Positions 1 through 8,391 of a stretch of DNA of 38,404 nt are shown here, in pieces (position 1 is the stretch's first letter; every line of letters begins with the position of its first letter). The stretch is from contig CAAEWE010000055.1 of assembly GCA_900759665.1 (NCBI GenBank), positions 1 to 38,404 on the forward strand. The letters run 5' to 3'. The position numbers were made by a program, and so were the translations under genes. The notes beneath the pieces were generated by a model. The model was not told the DNA's origin. It did no database searches and saw only the letters and a list, made by a program, of their open reading frames with translations. This DNA is from Lachnospiraceae bacterium. Its GTDB lineage: Bacteria > Bacillota > Clostridia > Lachnospirales > Lachnospiraceae.

Positions 1-81
1 GACAAGACAATTTCCAGACCACAGTCCCGGGTATTCAAGTTCTTAAAAGGCAAAAATCATATTCAACACCTTGAAACATAA
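1..81 (+). CDS. Possible 3' end of an upstream gene (26 codons)
   Basis: Frame 1 is open from the window edge to a TAA at 79-81 and would encode a basic tail ending HIQHLET. Bce-type transporters are often preceded by their own two-component system, so this could be the end of a sensor kinase or regulator gene, but 26 residues show no recognisable motif. It may equally be a chance open frame. Confidence 0.25.
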   Translation, partial: DKTISRPQSRVFKFLKGKNHIQHLET

Positions 82-157
82 GAAACATTATGGGCACAAG
101 CAATTTTCATGTGTGCGAAGTTTGAGATCGTTATATAAAAAAATCAACAGGAAAAGG

Positions 158-952
158 ATGGTGAGACATTTGAATGATTGTATCAGAGTATGTGATGTGG
201 AAAAATATTACGGCAATGGCCAGAATATTACAAAGGCTGTCGACCGGGTAAGCTTTCAGGTGAAAAAGGGTGAATTTGTGGGAATTATGGGAGCGTCCGG
301 TTCCGGAAAGACCACCTTATTAAACATGATGGCAGCGATCGATCATGTGACATCGGGGCATATTTATTATGATGATCTGGACATTACAGAAATGTCTGCA
401 GATCAGTTGTCGGAATTTCGCAAAGAAAACCTCGGCTTTGTTTTTCAGGAGTACAATTTATTGGACACACTGACATTGGAGGAAAATATTATCCTTGCTT
501 TGACGGTACAGGGAAAAAGGAGAAAAGAGATTCAAAAAATCTGTCAGGATATGATGGAACTTCTGGAGATTGAGGATGTAAAGGATCAATTTCCGTATCA
601 GGTATCCGGCGGTCAGAAGCAGAGATGTGCCTGTGCCAGAGCTATGGCAAATGACCCCTCTCTTCTTCTCGCCGATGAGCCTACCGGAGCGTTGGATTCC
701 CATGCTTCCCAGGTACTTTTAGAGACCTTTTGCCGTTTAAATGAAATGCAGAAGGCAACGATCCTGATGGTAACTCACGATGCATTTTCTGCAAGCTATT
801 GCAGCAGGATACTTTTCTTGCGGGATGGGAAGATTTTTCATGAGCTGATCCGCGGAGAAAGGAACCGCAGAGCATTTCTTCAGGAGATTCTGGATGTATT
901 GTCGTTGATGGGAGGTGAATCGTCTCATGATACGAAGACTGGCTTATCGTAA
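158..952 (+). CDS. Bce-type ABC transporter ATP-binding protein
   Basis: A 264-residue cytoplasmic ATPase that would energise the permease encoded next to it. Visible motifs are Walker A GASGSGKT (about residues 45-52), a Q-loop in FVFQEYNLLDTLTLEENI, signature VSGGQKQR (about 149-156) and Walker B LLLADEPTGALD (about 169-180), with the switch histidine in MVTHD. The NLLDTLTLEENI stretch is typical of the MacB/LolD/BceA group that detoxifies or senses cell-wall-active peptides. I chose ATG 158 over the far upstream in-frame ATG at 71 because family homology begins at IRVCDVEKYYG. A TTG at 170, with AAAAGGATGG 8-10 bases before it, is an alternative start. The 3' end overlaps the permease gene by 26 bases, so the two are translationally coupled. 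No response regulator or kinase for it is visible here; one may lie upstream of the window. Confidence 0.9.
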   Translation: MVRHLNDCIRVCDVEKYYGNGQNITKAVDRVSFQVKKGEFVGIMGASGSGKTTLLNMMAAIDHVTSGHIYYDDLDITEMSADQLSEFRKENLGFVFQEYNLLDTLTLEENIILALTVQGKRRKEIQKICQDMMELLEIEDVKDQFPYQVSGGQKQRCACARAMANDPSLLLADEPTGALDSHASQVLLETFCRLNEMQKATILMVTHDAFSASYCSRILFLRDGKIFHELIRGERNRRAFLQEILDVLSLMGGESSHDTKTGLS

Positions 953-3008
953 TATGAAGCGTTTTGCCGGAGATTATCAGATCTATATGATCACGCTGGT
1001 GGTTGTGGCAGCGCTTCTGTATGCATTTGACAGCTTATTCTGGGATAAGGAGCTGGGAAGGTTTGACCAGATGAATCAGATGATGATGATTATGGTGGGG
1101 CTTGCTACAGGCTTTGTTGTGATCATTACGGCGTGGTTGATTTACTATATTATTCATTTTATGATGGAAAGACGCAGCAGGGAATTTGGAATTTATCTGC
1201 TGTTAGGAATGAAAAAAGGACAGGTTGCCCGTGTTTATATCCGGGAGAATCTGATGCTGGGAGGTATCGCATTTTTTGTGGGATCTGTCCTGGGAGTGTT
1301 TTTTCAGCAGATCTTACGCTCTGTGATTGATTCTATGGTACGGATTCCCTATTCCTTCCGGCTTTCGTGGGATTATCGTACATGGCTTATGACTTTTGGA
1401 TGTTATGCAGGCTGTTATCTGCTGGCATTTTTCCGATGCGGTTTTTCTTTCCGCAAAATGAACATTAATGAGCTGATGAAACAGGACCGGAAAAATGAGG
1501 AGATCGTGGAAAAGCATGAAGAATGGAAGCGGATCTTACTTCCCCTGGCAGTGATATTTCTGATCCTGTTCTGGGGGATGTTTACTCATTTGAATTCGAC
1601 GGGGGAGATCATATTGTTTCTGATCGGTCTGGTTCTGACAATCTATTTGTTTTATACAGGAGTGTCCGCCTGGATCATCTGCTATGTGAGAAGGAAGGGA
1701 AAGGGAATTTATCAGGGACAGCGATTATTTTTGCTGCGCCAGTTTGCATCAAAGATCAGGACCATGCAGTTTGCCCTTGGAACCCTGACTTCGTTATTTA
1801 CTCTGGCACTTCTGGGGGCGAGTGTGGCATTTATGTTCTGTGATTATGAAAATACGGCATTAAAAGCGAAGTTTCCCTTTGATGTGTTGATCTACAGTGA
1901 TCAGGTCCGGGATGATTTTCAGGATGAAAAGGAAGTGCTGCAGCAGGAAGCAGATGTAAAAGAAATGATCCGGTATCATATATATACGGATCAGAAGGAT
2001 CAGGTAAATACCTGGATGCTGACGCATCTGGAGCAGTATGGCACCATGTATCAGAATAAAAATGGGAAACCTGACCGGAAACGGGTTACAAAAATGTTAG
2101 AAAATGATGGAACCTATTGCCGGTATGATACTTATATGGGGAAGACTGATTATAACCGTCTAAGGAAAATGCTGGGATATGAGCCGGTACATTTTGAACC
2201 TGACCAATATATCGTACAGACCAAGAAACGCTTACAAAAGGACGTTGCTTCTATTGGAAAAGATATTCATTTAACAGCGGCAGATGAAAAAACAGAGCTG
2301 ACCTTTGCGGGAGTTCAGGCAGAGCCTTTATCGCAGGATGGTCATAACGGAGGAGATTATATCGTCGTGGTGGGAGATAAGGTGCTTCAGAGAATGAAGC
2401 CGTATTATTCTGAGCTTGCGGTGGATCTGAAGGGAGAGACGCCACAAGGGCTGGAGCAGAAGCTGGATGCCCTGGCAGATCCCGATGATCGTGATTTTTC
2501 CGGACATACCGTATCATCCTTATCCGGAAATAGCTGCAGCGGCTCCGATACGGTACTGGTTTATACTGCTACCAATCTGGTACGGGATAATCTGATACCG
2601 GAGTTAAAGATGCTTCTTGCGTCCATGATCGTTCCGTTGTTTTATATGGGTCTTGTCTTTGTCTGTGTGGCATTAACGGTATTGTCCGTGCAGCAGCTTA
2701 GCGATTCGTCGAAATATAAATTCCGGTATGATGTGTTGGAAAAAATCGGTCTGTCCCAAAAACAGGTCAGATCACTCCTGCTGCGGCAGATGGCAGGTTA
2801 CTATTTGTGCCCGGCACTACTGGCATTGGTGATCAGTGGAAAAATGGTTTTGTTTATCAGTGGAAATTTTGTCCGTGGGACAGGCGTGTCAAGCCGTGTG
2901 TCTACCTATTTTGTAGAGGGAACCCTGCTGTTTATGGGAATCTATTTGGTTTATTTTGCGGTGACATTTCTCTGTTTCCAGAGATCAATATTTTTAAAAG
3001 AACGGTGA
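927..3008 (+). CDS. Bce-type FtsX-like ABC transporter permease
   Basis: A membrane protein of about 693 residues, the expected partner of the preceding ATPase. It begins MIRRLAYRNMKRF, has hydrophobic segments near residues 18-36, 52-75, 105-125 and 150-165 and in the 205-290 region, then a soluble stretch of roughly 250 residues (about 300-555), then three C-terminal membrane segments. This is the layout of BceB/VraG permeases, in which the large extracellular domain between helices 7 and 8 recognises peptide antibiotics. The start is ATG 927, preceded at 911-915 by GGAGG with 11-base spacing; an in-frame GTG at 915 overlaps that ribosome site and is unlikely. The substrate cannot be told from sequence. 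The gene ends only 4 bases from the convergent RsmH-like gene. Confidence 0.88.
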   Translation: MIRRLAYRNMKRFAGDYQIYMITLVVVAALLYAFDSLFWDKELGRFDQMNQMMMIMVGLATGFVVIITAWLIYYIIHFMMERRSREFGIYLLLGMKKGQVARVYIRENLMLGGIAFFVGSVLGVFFQQILRSVIDSMVRIPYSFRLSWDYRTWLMTFGCYAGCYLLAFFRCGFSFRKMNINELMKQDRKNEEIVEKHEEWKRILLPLAVIFLILFWGMFTHLNSTGEIILFLIGLVLTIYLFYTGVSAWIICYVRRKGKGIYQGQRLFLLRQFASKIRTMQFALGTLTSLFTLALLGASVAFMFCDYENTALKAKFPFDVLIYSDQVRDDFQDEKEVLQQEADVKEMIRYHIYTDQKDQVNTWMLTHLEQYGTMYQNKNGKPDRKRVTKMLENDGTYCRYDTYMGKTDYNRLRKMLGYEPVHFEPDQYIVQTKKRLQKDVASIGKDIHLTAADEKTELTFAGVQAEPLSQDGHNGGDYIVVVGDKVLQRMKPYYSELAVDLKGETPQGLEQKLDALADPDDRDFSGHTVSSLSGNSCSGSDTVLVYTATNLVRDNLIPELKMLLASMIVPLFYMGLVFVCVALTVLSVQQLSDSSKYKFRYDVLEKIGLSQKQVRSLLLRQMAGYYLCPALLALVISGKMVLFISGNFVRGTGVSSRVSTYFVEGTLLFMGIYLVYFAVTFLCFQRSIFLKER

Positions 3009-3012
3009 ACAG

Positions 3013-4071
3013 CTAGGCCTTAACCGCCCAGCGCATTTTGGTGGAGCGTGCCCGTGGGTTCTGTGCACATTCCTGCGCAGAAGGGCGTACCACATCCTTG
3101 GAGTATTCACTGTAGATACCTGCCTTATAACCGGCCTTGAGCGCTTTTTTTACCAGTTTGTCCTCTCCGGAGTGGAAGGTCAGGATGGCAGCTCTGCCGC
3201 CGGGCTTTAAGGCGTCCGGCAGCTTTTCCATAAATTCATAGAGTACCTCGAATTCATTGTTGACATCGATCCGGAGTGCCTGAAAAACACGCTGGCATGT
3301 CTTTTTGACCGTGTCCTTTCGATCCTTTTCCGGAAGGAAAGATAAAGTATCCTCGATGATACGGTGAAGCTTTGTGGTGGTGTCCACATGATTGCCACGG
3401 CGGATATAGTCTGTGATGGCTTTGGCGATCTCATCACTGTAGGGTTCATCGGAGTTTTCATAAAACATGCCTGCCAGCTCATCCCGGCTGATGGTTTCCA
3501 GTCTCTGAGCTGCGCTGATGCCTTTTTTCTGATTTAGTCTCAGATCTAATGGTCCATCAATTTTGAAAGAAAAGCCGCGCTTTGGATTGTCGATCTGCAT
3601 GGAGGATACTCCGAGATCTGCCAGCAGGAAATTAAAGCCGCCGGCCTCACGGGCGATTTCATCGATGGTGCAGAAGTTTTGCAGCCTGATGGTCAGGATA
3701 TCATCGCCAAAGCCCAGATCTGCCAGCCGCTTTCTGGTTTTGGCAGATTCCTCCGGGTCCACGTCTGTTGCATATATATGTCCATGACCATTGAGCTTTG
3801 TAAGCATGGCTCTGGTATGGCCGCCATATCCCAGTGTCGCATCAAAGCCGGTCTGACCGGGCTGTATCTGCAGAAAATCAAGGATTTCCGGCACCATAAT
3901 GGAAATGTGCATTCCCGCAGGTGTATTTCCCTTACGGATCACATGCTCGATGGTATCCTGATATTTTTCCGGATTTAATTCTTTATATTTCTCTTCAAAG
4001 CGTTTTGGATATTTTCCTTTATAGCGGACACGGCGTTTGTGCGGTGTCTGCTGTTTATTTTCATTTTCCAT
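3013..4071 (-). CDS. RsmH-like 16S rRNA (cytosine-N4) methyltransferase paralogue
   Basis: A 352-residue SAM-dependent methyltransferase of the RsmH/MraW family, which N4-methylates C1402 in the decoding centre of 16S rRNA. Visible motifs are the SAM-binding DATLGYGGHT, the LLADLGVSSMQID loop, GFSFKIDGPLDLRLN, the FQALRIDVNNE segment and the C-terminal NPRARSTKMRWA. The usual FHSLEDRIVK reads FHSGEDKLVK, and the segment between it and NPRARS is short. The gene is isolated rather than next to ftsL/pbp in a division (dcw) cluster, so it is probably a second, divergent copy whose target may differ. The start at 4071 has GGAG six bases upstream; the in-frame ATG at 4083 has no ribosome site. Confidence 0.8.
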   Translation of the reverse strand: MENENKQQTPHKRRVRYKGKYPKRFEEKYKELNPEKYQDTIEHVIRKGNTPAGMHISIMVPEILDFLQIQPGQTGFDATLGYGGHTRAMLTKLNGHGHIYATDVDPEESAKTRKRLADLGFGDDILTIRLQNFCTIDEIAREAGGFNFLLADLGVSSMQIDNPKRGFSFKIDGPLDLRLNQKKGISAAQRLETISRDELAGMFYENSDEPYSDEIAKAITDYIRRGNHVDTTTKLHRIIEDTLSFLPEKDRKDTVKKTCQRVFQALRIDVNNEFEVLYEFMEKLPDALKPGGRAAILTFHSGEDKLVKKALKAGYKAGIYSEYSKDVVRPSAQECAQNPRARSTKMRWAVKA

Positions 4072-4229
4072 AGAGATCTCCATTTCTGATCATTTATCAC
4101 AAAGAGGCGAAGTGAAACGACCCTCCGGAGTGAAGTATTTGGCTTTTGTTGCAAGCATAACACGGCGGTCAGGGGATGTCAAATGGGAGAAAGGGTATTC
4201 TCAGTATTCTTAAAAGGGGAATCACTTTA

Positions 4230-4258
4230 TTGACAAAAACAGTAAAGAACAGTAAAAT
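4230..4258 (+). promoter_or_regulatory. Sigma-A-type promoter of the orphan ATPase gene
   Basis: TTGACA at 4230-4235, a 17-base spacer, then TAAAAT at 4253-4258. This is close to consensus and about 90 bases before the ATPase start. The first two ACAGTAAA repeats lie in the spacer and -10 element, so a protein bound there would cover the promoter. Confidence 0.65.
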
Positions 4259-4324
4259 AATATAAAAACAGTAAAAGAGAGTAAAGAACAGTAAAAAGAA
4301 TTCTAAACAGTAAACGACAGTAAA
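4239..4324 (+). repeat. Phased array of seven ACAGTAAA direct repeats
   Basis: Copies begin at 4239, 4249, 4268, 4278 (one mismatch, AGAGTAAA), 4288, 4307 and 4317. The steps are 10, 19, 10, 10, 19 and 10 bases, about one or two turns of the helix, so the repeats lie on nearly one face of the DNA. The array spans the promoter and the entire leader up to the ribosome site of the ATPase gene. It resembles iteron or cooperative operator arrays, though RNA-level binding to repeated ACAGUAAA is equally possible. Confidence 0.85.
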
Positions 4325-4350
4325 ACAGAAAGAAAGGAACGGCGAACGAT

Positions 4351-5382
4351 ATGCAGAATCCATTTACTCTGACATTTGGAAAAAGTCCATTGGAGCCGGT
4401 GGAACGTCCGGTACAGACCAATGAAATTATTGATACATTTACGGCAGAACCGGTAAATCAGCAGATGTTTTTAATAACGGGTGTACGTGGCTCCGGCAAG
4501 ACAGTAATGATGACAGAAATATCCCGGAAGCTGCGGACCAGAGAGGAATGGGTTGTGATTGAACTGAATCCGTCTGTTGATCTGCTGCAGGGAATGTTGT
4601 CAAAGTTAAACAGCAATCCGGTCTGTGCAGGGATTATTAAATCCGCAAAAATTGATCTTTCCTTTTGGGGATTTGGTGTTTCCATAGAAGGTGCAGCGCC
4701 CATTACTGATGCGGAGACAGCGATCATTGCCATTTTAGAGAAGATGAAAAAGAACGGAAAGAAATTGCTGGTAACCATTGATGAAGTGACGAATAACGAA
4801 TTTATGCATGTTTTTGCCGGTTCCTTTCAGATTTTCGTAAGGCAGGATCTTCCGATATTTTTATTGGCAACGGGCCTATATGAAAATATTGATGAGCTGC
4901 AGAATGAAAAAAATCTGACCTTTTTGTATCGTGCCCCAAAGATCCAGATGAAGCCGTTAAATCAGCAGGCAATCATTAAAAAGTATATGAATATCTTTCA
5001 GATAGAACGGGAACAGGCAGCTCAGATGGCAGAGCTGACAAAAGGGTATCCCTTTGCATTTCAGGTGCTTGGTTATCTGACATGGAATAATCGTGGCAAT
5101 TACCGGGAGGTGCTGGAGGAGTATGAGCAATATTTAAGCGAATTTGTATATGACAAAATATGGTCAGAGCTTTCCCGGAAGGATCGTGTTGTTGCCAGGG
5201 GCATTGCCGAAACAGACAGCGGAAAAATAAAAGATATCCGGGAGCATCTGGGGATGGAAACGAATCAGTTCAATCCATATCGGAAGCGATTGATCAAAAA
5301 AGGAATTCTTTCCGGCGAAATGAGAGGATATGTGTATTTTACCTTGCCTCTTTTTGAAGACTATGTCTTGGAAAATGATTAG
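4351..5382 (+). CDS. Orphan AAA-type ATP-binding protein (archaeal-ATPase-like, C-terminal winged helix)
   Basis: A 343-residue soluble protein with a P-loop GVRGSGKT (residues 44-51), a Walker B-like LLVTIDEV (about 139-146) and a sensor-like LLATG segment. It resembles the ATPase_2/AAA_16 group of STAND-like ATPases. The last 80 or so residues (YDKIWSELSRKDRVVARGI onward, with IREHLGMETNQFNPYRKRL) look like a winged-helix DNA-binding domain, as in ORC/Cdc6-like and related proteins. The start ATG follows GAAAGGAA by 11 bases. It stands alone with its own promoter and an unusual repeat array in the leader, which makes autoregulation plausible. The biological role is unknown; proteins of this kind occur in many Firmicutes as uncharacterised ATP-binding proteins, sometimes in defence or mobile contexts. 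Confidence 0.75.
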   Translation: MQNPFTLTFGKSPLEPVERPVQTNEIIDTFTAEPVNQQMFLITGVRGSGKTVMMTEISRKLRTREEWVVIELNPSVDLLQGMLSKLNSNPVCAGIIKSAKIDLSFWGFGVSIEGAAPITDAETAIIAILEKMKKNGKKLLVTIDEVTNNEFMHVFAGSFQIFVRQDLPIFLLATGLYENIDELQNEKNLTFLYRAPKIQMKPLNQQAIIKKYMNIFQIEREQAAQMAELTKGYPFAFQVLGYLTWNNRGNYREVLEEYEQYLSEFVYDKIWSELSRKDRVVARGIAETDSGKIKDIREHLGMETNQFNPYRKRLIKKGILSGEMRGYVYFTLPLFEDYVLEND

Positions 5383-5429
5383 AAAATGCAGAGATTTTAC
5401 AAACCTTTTACCAAAATGAAGCGAATTTG

Positions 5430-5438
5430 TGATATACT
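5430..5438 (+). promoter_or_regulatory. Extended -10 promoter for the chemoreceptor gene
   Basis: TGATATACT at 5430-5438 is a TG-N-TATACT extended -10 element about 40 bases before the start codon. No good -35 is visible 17-18 bases upstream, which is acceptable for extended -10 promoters. No flagellar sigma-28-type element was seen. Confidence 0.5.
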
Positions 5439-5477
5439 TATGCTATATGCGAAGTAAAAAAGGTAGGAGGTCATAGG

Positions 5478-7568
5478 ATGAAATCAATCAAGAAAAAACT
5501 TATTGCGGCAATTTTAGTATGTTCCCTGTTTACTGCTGTTTTGATCGGTGTTCTGGCAATTTCCAATTCCATGAATACAGCAGGAAAGGACGCTGTTACA
5601 AAACTGCAGCTGACGGAGCAAAAAAAGGCACTGGAAATTAATTCCGTCATTCAGAAGATCCAGCAGTCCGTGGATACGCTGAGTGAGGTTGCCATGAGCA
5701 GCTTTGACTACGATGCTTTTGTGAAGGATAAGGCGTACGCGGATACATATACCAAGAGTGTGCAGAAGTCGGTGTTAGACTTTGCAAATCACACCAATGG
5801 AGCAGTTACGGCGTATCTTCGTTATAATCCGAAGTATTCCAATCCCACATCCGGAGTTTTTGCACAGCGCCCGTCTCTGGATCAGGATCTGGAGTGTCTG
5901 ACACCGACAGATTTTTCCATGTATGATGAAGGAGATGTGGAGCATGTAGGCTGGTATTATCTTCCGGTGCAGGCAGGGAAAGCAATCTGGATGTCTCCGT
6001 ATATGAACGAAAATGTTAATGTTTATATGATTTCCTATGTGGTGCCGTTGGTGGCAAAGGATGGGACTTCCATCGGAGTTGTAGGTATGGATATTGACTT
6101 TTCGCAGATTACAGATCTGGTGAGTGATACGAAAATATATCAGTCAGGCTATGCCTTTCTGACGGACGATACCGGAGCTGTTATGTTCCATCAGGACGTA
6201 GAGGAGGGGACGAAGCTTACAGAGCTTGATAAATCTCTTTCCGGAGCAGACAAATTTTTGACAGAGAGTGATCAGAAGGGGAAAACTCTGGAATATTCTT
6301 ATAAGGGAGTTTCCAAACAATTATTATACAGTGATCTGGATAATGGCATGAAATTGATCCTGACAGCTCCGAAATCAGAGATTTACGGGGAAGCGTATGG
6401 TCTGGCGAAGCTCATCATTGTAGCCATGCTTGTGGCATTTATTCTTTCTGCGGTGATCGGTGTTATCATGGGAATCGGCATTACGAAACCGATCCGGCAG
6501 CTCACAGACGTGATCGATCAGACGGCACGGCTGGATTTCTGTCCGACTGAGAATGGAGAAAAGCTGCGGAAGCACAAGGATGAGATTGGTGTGATGGCTG
6601 GTAAAATTCATGACATGAGAAAAAAGCTTCATGGTCTGATGGAAGAATTACAGCAGACACAGCAGACTTTGGAAGTGAGCACCGGAGATCTCAATGAACT
6701 TATGAAACAAAATAGTGCCATTGCAGAGGATAATTCAGCAGTTACCCAGGAGCTTGCAGCAGGTATGCAGGAGACCAGAGCCAACACGGCAAGTATTGTG
6801 GAAAGTGTTAGGATCATGGAACAAAGCTCCGGAAATATTCACCGTCTGGCGGCAGATGGAGCAGAAAACTCCAGCCAGATCCAGGAAAGAGCCGGAGAAA
6901 TGGAACGGATCAGTACCCAGTCCCGCAATAAGACAGATGAAATGTATGATGTCATGAAACAGAAAAGTGAGACGGCGATGGAAGAGGCAAAAGCAGTTGA
7001 AAGAATCAATTCCCTGACCGATAACATTAAAAAGATTTCGTCCCAGACAAATCTGCTGGCACTGAATGCCAATATTGAGGCGGCAAGAGCAGGGGAAGCC
7101 GGAAAGGGATTTGCAGTGGTTGCTTCCGAGATTGGAGATCTTGCTTCGCAGACATTGGAAACTGTTTCCAATATTGACGAAATTGTCGGAGAGGTCAATG
7201 GCTCTGTCACCAATATGACAGAATGTCTCACAACGATCATGGACTTTTTGGAACAGACCGTTCTTGGGGATTATGAGAACTTTGCCAAAATGGGGCAGCA
7301 GTATCACATGGATGCGGACACTTTCCGGGATATTATGCAGGAAACCCAAAACGCCGTGGAAGAGCTGGAAAAACATATCGGTCAGATCGGCAGTACCGTA
7401 GCAGATATCAATACCATGGTAGAACAGTCTTCCGATGGGATCAGCGGCATCGCAGAAAAATCCGGAAGTACCCAGAATCTTGTTGAGGAAGGATATGAAA
7501 AGCTGCAGGAGTGTAACCGGTCTGTGGATGTTATTAAGGAGTTCGTGGCACAGTTCCATTTGGATTAG
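5478..7568 (+). CDS. Methyl-accepting chemotaxis protein with dCache sensor
   Basis: A 696-residue transmembrane chemoreceptor. A first membrane helix (about residues 8-29) is followed by an extracellular region to about residue 305 that reads like a double Cache domain (YLRYNP, GWYYLPVQAGKAIWMSPY, ISYVVPL, GVVGMDIDF). This fold usually binds amino acids or other small ligands. A second helix (about 310-332) leads into a HAMP domain (GIGITKPIRQLTDVI) and a long signalling coiled coil whose tip contains NLLALNANIEAARAGEAGKG, the conserved CheA/CheW contact. The start follows AGGTAGGAGG by seven bases. No other chemotaxis gene is nearby, so it must plug into an array encoded elsewhere. The ligand is not predictable from sequence alone. 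Confidence 0.93.
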   Translation: MKSIKKKLIAAILVCSLFTAVLIGVLAISNSMNTAGKDAVTKLQLTEQKKALEINSVIQKIQQSVDTLSEVAMSSFDYDAFVKDKAYADTYTKSVQKSVLDFANHTNGAVTAYLRYNPKYSNPTSGVFAQRPSLDQDLECLTPTDFSMYDEGDVEHVGWYYLPVQAGKAIWMSPYMNENVNVYMISYVVPLVAKDGTSIGVVGMDIDFSQITDLVSDTKIYQSGYAFLTDDTGAVMFHQDVEEGTKLTELDKSLSGADKFLTESDQKGKTLEYSYKGVSKQLLYSDLDNGMKLILTAPKSEIYGEAYGLAKLIIVAMLVAFILSAVIGVIMGIGITKPIRQLTDVIDQTARLDFCPTENGEKLRKHKDEIGVMAGKIHDMRKKLHGLMEELQQTQQTLEVSTGDLNELMKQNSAIAEDNSAVTQELAAGMQETRANTASIVESVRIMEQSSGNIHRLAADGAENSSQIQERAGEMERISTQSRNKTDEMYDVMKQKSETAMEEAKAVERINSLTDNIKKISSQTNLLALNANIEAARAGEAGKGFAVVASEIGDLASQTLETVSNIDEIVGEVNGSVTNMTECLTTIMDFLEQTVLGDYENFAKMGQQYHMDADTFRDIMQETQNAVEELEKHIGQIGSTVADINTMVEQSSDGISGIAEKSGSTQNLVEEGYEKLQECNRSVDVIKEFVAQFHLD

Positions 7569-7595
7569 GATAAAAGAGAAAGAAGGAGTTTTTAA

Positions 7596-7982
7596 AAATT
7601 CCGTGCCAGAGAGCCGCTATTATGGTGCGCAGGTCAGGTGATCGGATGGCTTTTGGTACCTGTGATGAGTACCAATGAGGAGGTGATCCTCAGAAGCTCC
7701 ATTCCGGTGGAATTACAGGGACGTGTTTATGCGTGTCGAAATACACTGCAGTTTTTCACGATTCCGATCGGTATGTTTTTTGGTGGTTTTATGGTCGACA
7801 ATGTTTGCGAACCGTTTATGGTCCGATATGGTCATTTGTCATATTTAAATATGCTTTTTGGTTTTGGTAAGGGTTCCGGGGCGGCACTTATGATGTTTAT
7901 TCTTGGTGTAAGTGGAAGCCTGATCTGTATTATTATGGGAAGGAAACTGAAGAGGTATCAATATAGAGAAGACATGTTGTGA
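7596..7982 (+). pseudogene. C-terminal fragment of an MFS (macrolide-efflux-like) transporter
   Basis: An open frame of 128 codons after a stop at 7593-7595. It reads EPLLWCAGQVIGWLLVPV, then ELQGRVYACRNTLQFFTIP and GMFFGGFMVDNVCEPFM. This matches the last three or so helices of MFS drug efflux proteins of the MefA type, including the conserved QGRVY/F segment. The first 280-300 residues of such a protein are missing, and no start codon with a ribosome site precedes it. A GTG at 7638 could start a 114-residue peptide, but that would begin mid-helix. It abuts another broken transporter at 7982, so this is read as gene decay or a deletion scar. Confidence 0.72.
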
Positions 7983-8391
7983 AAAAGCTGCAGACATTTG
8001 TAATTTGGAGGATGCGGTTGCCACAGCTGCGGTGACCGCCCTTGTGCTGTTGTCAGGAAGGCAGATTCTTGCTATATTTTAATAATGATTCAAAGGTTGT
8101 GGTACTTGATTATACCAGACTTGTGATGATATTTTTTGCATATATTTTTAGCATGCTGTATGAAAACATGTCGGGCTGTCTCAGGTGCTTCGGAATTTCT
8201 ATAATCCCAGCGGTTCTGACGGTGCTGGGATTATGTGGCGTCAGGATTTTCCGGATCATAGCGGTATTTTCGAACCATCGAACATTCCGGGCGATTTTAA
8301 CGGCATATCCGGTCAGTCTGTCGGTAACGGCACTGCTGATTCTGATGACACTTGTAGTCTGCAGGCCTTCACGGAGAGCGGTAATAAAGGT
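7981..8391 (+). pseudogene. Frameshifted C-terminal fragment of a MATE family transporter
   Basis: From 7981 one frame reads EKAADICNLEDAVATA and then TALVLLLSGRQILAIF before a TAA. The next frame continues NNDSKVVVLDYTRLVMIFFA, then YENMSGCLRCFGISIIPAV and TAYPVSLSVTALLILM. Together these follow the C-terminal half of MATE efflux proteins. The change of frame falls at the T run around 8077-8083, consistent with a one-base insertion. The N-terminal half is absent. The downstream frame runs on antisense into the end of the kinase gene, with no proper stop at the expected place. An intact MATE gene lies at about 24.9 kb. Confidence 0.6.
8201..8234. other. Perfect 11-bp inverted repeat
   Basis: ATAATCCCAGC (8201-8211) and GCTGGGATTAT (8224-8234) are exact reverse complements separated by 12 bases. 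It lies inside the MATE remnant, about 160 bases past the end of the kinase gene as transcribed on the minus strand. There is no T run on either strand, so it is not a standard intrinsic terminator. Confidence 0.55.

Noticed and set aside
4239..4324. CRISPR array reading of the ACAGTAAA repeats
   Set aside because: Units are 8 bases with 2- or 11-base gaps, far too short for repeats and spacers, and no cas gene is present.
6735..7559. 274-codon open frame on the minus strand opposite the chemoreceptor
   Set aside because: Antisense to the conserved MCP signalling domain; no start signal or recognisable protein.
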